Source: Pseudomonadota bacterium
GTDB lineage: Bacteria > Pseudomonadota > Alphaproteobacteria > Sphingomonadales > Sphingomonadaceae
DNA: 5,357 bases
Assembly (NCBI GenBank): GCA_030271565.1
Contig: JARXKR010000154.1
Location: forward strand, 1-5,357
Direction: 5' to 3'
Positions within the stretch are counted from its first letter, which is position 1. Each line of letters starts with the position of its first letter. A program made the position numbers and the translations under genes. This document shows, piece after piece, positions 4,444 through 5,357 of this stretch. Under the pieces are notes generated by a model. It worked only from the letters and a program-made list of their open reading frames with translations, searched no databases and had not been told where the DNA came from.

Positions 4444-5357
4444 ATGACCGTCAATATCAAGAACTGGCAGGAACTTAAGAAGCCCAACACGCTCGAGGTG
4501 AAGTCGGGTAACGACGCCAAGCGTCGCGCCACCTTCATTGCCGAGCCGCTTGAGCGCGGCTTCGGGCTGACGCTCGGCAACGCGCTGCGCCGCGTGCTGC
4601 TGTCCTCGCTGCAGGGCGCCGCGATCACCTCGATCAAGATGGAGAACGTGCTCCACGAATTCAGCTCGCTCGCCGGCGTGCGCGAAGACGTCACCGACAT
4701 CGTGCTCAACGTGAAGCAGATCGCGCTGCGGATGCAGGGCGAAGGCCCCAAGCGGCTCCAGCTGTCGGCCACCGGCCCGGGCGAAGTGACCGCGGGCGAC
4801 ATCGCGGTGTCGGGCGATATCGAGGTGATGAACAAGGATCTGGTGATCTGCCATCTCGATGAGGGCGCGACGCTCAACATGGAACTCACCGCCGACAGCG
4901 GCAAGGGCTACGTGCCCGCCGTGGGCAACCGCCCGATCGACGCGCCGATCGGCCTGATCCCGATCGATTCGCTGTACTCGCCGGTGCGCCAGGTCAGCTA
5001 CAAGGTCGACAACGCCCGGATCGGGCAGGAGCTCGATTACGACAAGCTCAGCCTGACGATCGAAACCGACGGCACCGTCTCGCCCGAAGACGCGGTGGCC
5101 TTTGCCGCGCGGATCCTGCAGGACCAGCTGTCGCTGTTCGTGCACTTCGAGGATGCGATGCCGGTGGGCGGTTCGCCGATGATCGGGATGGCCGCGCCGA
5201 CCAGCGACGAAGGCGATACCAACCAGCTCAACCGCTACCTGCTCAAGAAGGTCGACGAGCTCGAACTGTCGGTGCGCAGCGCCAACTGCCTCAAGAACGA
5301 CAACATCATCTACATCGGCGACCTGGTCCAGAAGACCGAAGCCGAGATGCTGCGCAC
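4444..5357 (+). CDS. rpoA: DNA-directed RNA polymerase alpha subunit, 3'-truncated
   Basis: Alpha dimerises to start RNA polymerase assembly and, through its C-terminal domain, binds UP-element DNA and activators. The window holds 304 codons plus two bases; about 50 residues are missing, judging from the usual length near 350. The N-terminal domain shows EPLERGFGLTLGNALRRVLL (34-53), the core dimerisation and beta-binding motif, then HEFSSLAGVREDVTDI (71-86) and the GLIPIDSLYSPVRQVSY block (170-186). An acidic and Gly/Pro-rich linker (about 237-259) leads to the C-terminal domain, where Arg278 in SVRSANCLKN matches DNA-contacting Arg265 of E. coli alpha. The reading frame runs off the window inside the second helix region (EAEMLR). 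The ATG at 4444 has AGGGGA (4433-4438) 5 nt upstream. It is the last gene seen of the rpsM-rpsK-rpoA unit. Confidence 0.97.
   Translation, partial: MTVNIKNWQELKKPNTLEVKSGNDAKRRATFIAEPLERGFGLTLGNALRRVLLSSLQGAAITSIKMENVLHEFSSLAGVREDVTDIVLNVKQIALRMQGEGPKRLQLSATGPGEVTAGDIAVSGDIEVMNKDLVICHLDEGATLNMELTADSGKGYVPAVGNRPIDAPIGLIPIDSLYSPVRQVSYKVDNARIGQELDYDKLSLTIETDGTVSPEDAVAFAARILQDQLSLFVHFEDAMPVGGSPMIGMAAPTSDEGDTNQLNRYLLKKVDELELSVRSANCLKNDNIIYIGDLVQKTEAEMLR

Noticed and set aside
4285..5145. A 286-codon minus-strand open frame over rpoA.
   Set aside because: It is antisense to a conserved rpoA and its composition (His/Asp/Arg-rich) is typical of a shadow frame in GC-rich coding DNA.
1..5357. CRISPR arrays, tRNA/rRNA genes, insertion sequences, phage or defence genes.
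   Set aside because: I read both strands and saw no spaced repeats, RNA-gene features or transposase-like frames. The window is filled by conserved housekeeping genes.

Overview
The window is a stretch of the spc and alpha ribosomal-protein clusters of an alphaproteobacterium, most likely from the order Sphingomonadales (Erythrobacteraceae/Sphingomonadaceae type). The placement rests on GC-rich coding with strong third-position G/C bias, on the S11, SecY and RpoA sequences as I remember this group, on the tetracysteine (zinc-type) adenylate kinase, on the absence of rpsD between rpsK and rpoA, and on a short dispersed-repeat sequence after rpsM that I recall as common in sphingomonads. No database search was possible. 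All genes lie on the + strand.

Layout: rplO (L15, 5'-truncated by the window, 1-390); a 138-nt spacer with a GC-rich hairpin; secY (529-1878); adk (about 1909-2562); a gene for a secreted SRPBCC-fold protein (2610-3203); a 291-nt gene-free stretch holding the best promoter candidates and structured leader sequence (3204-3494); rpsM (S13, 3495-3863); an 84-nt spacer with a REP-like repeat; rpsK (S11, 3948-4337); a 106-nt spacer with two hairpins; and rpoA (RNA polymerase alpha, 3'-truncated by the window, 4444-5357).

Functionally, rplO, rpsM and rpsK supply ribosome parts, secY the protein-export channel, adk the AMP/ADP/ATP balance, and rpoA the assembly platform of RNA polymerase. The unusual member is the SRPBCC gene. 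It follows adk at operon distance, and the long spacer after it probably marks the break between the spc-type and the alpha-type transcription units.

This is mainly a conserved housekeeping region and I see no sign of an undescribed multi-gene system. The points worth a second look are the secreted SRPBCC protein inside a ribosomal operon, the rpsM leader, the repeat between rpsM and rpsK, and the hairpin just ahead of rpoA.
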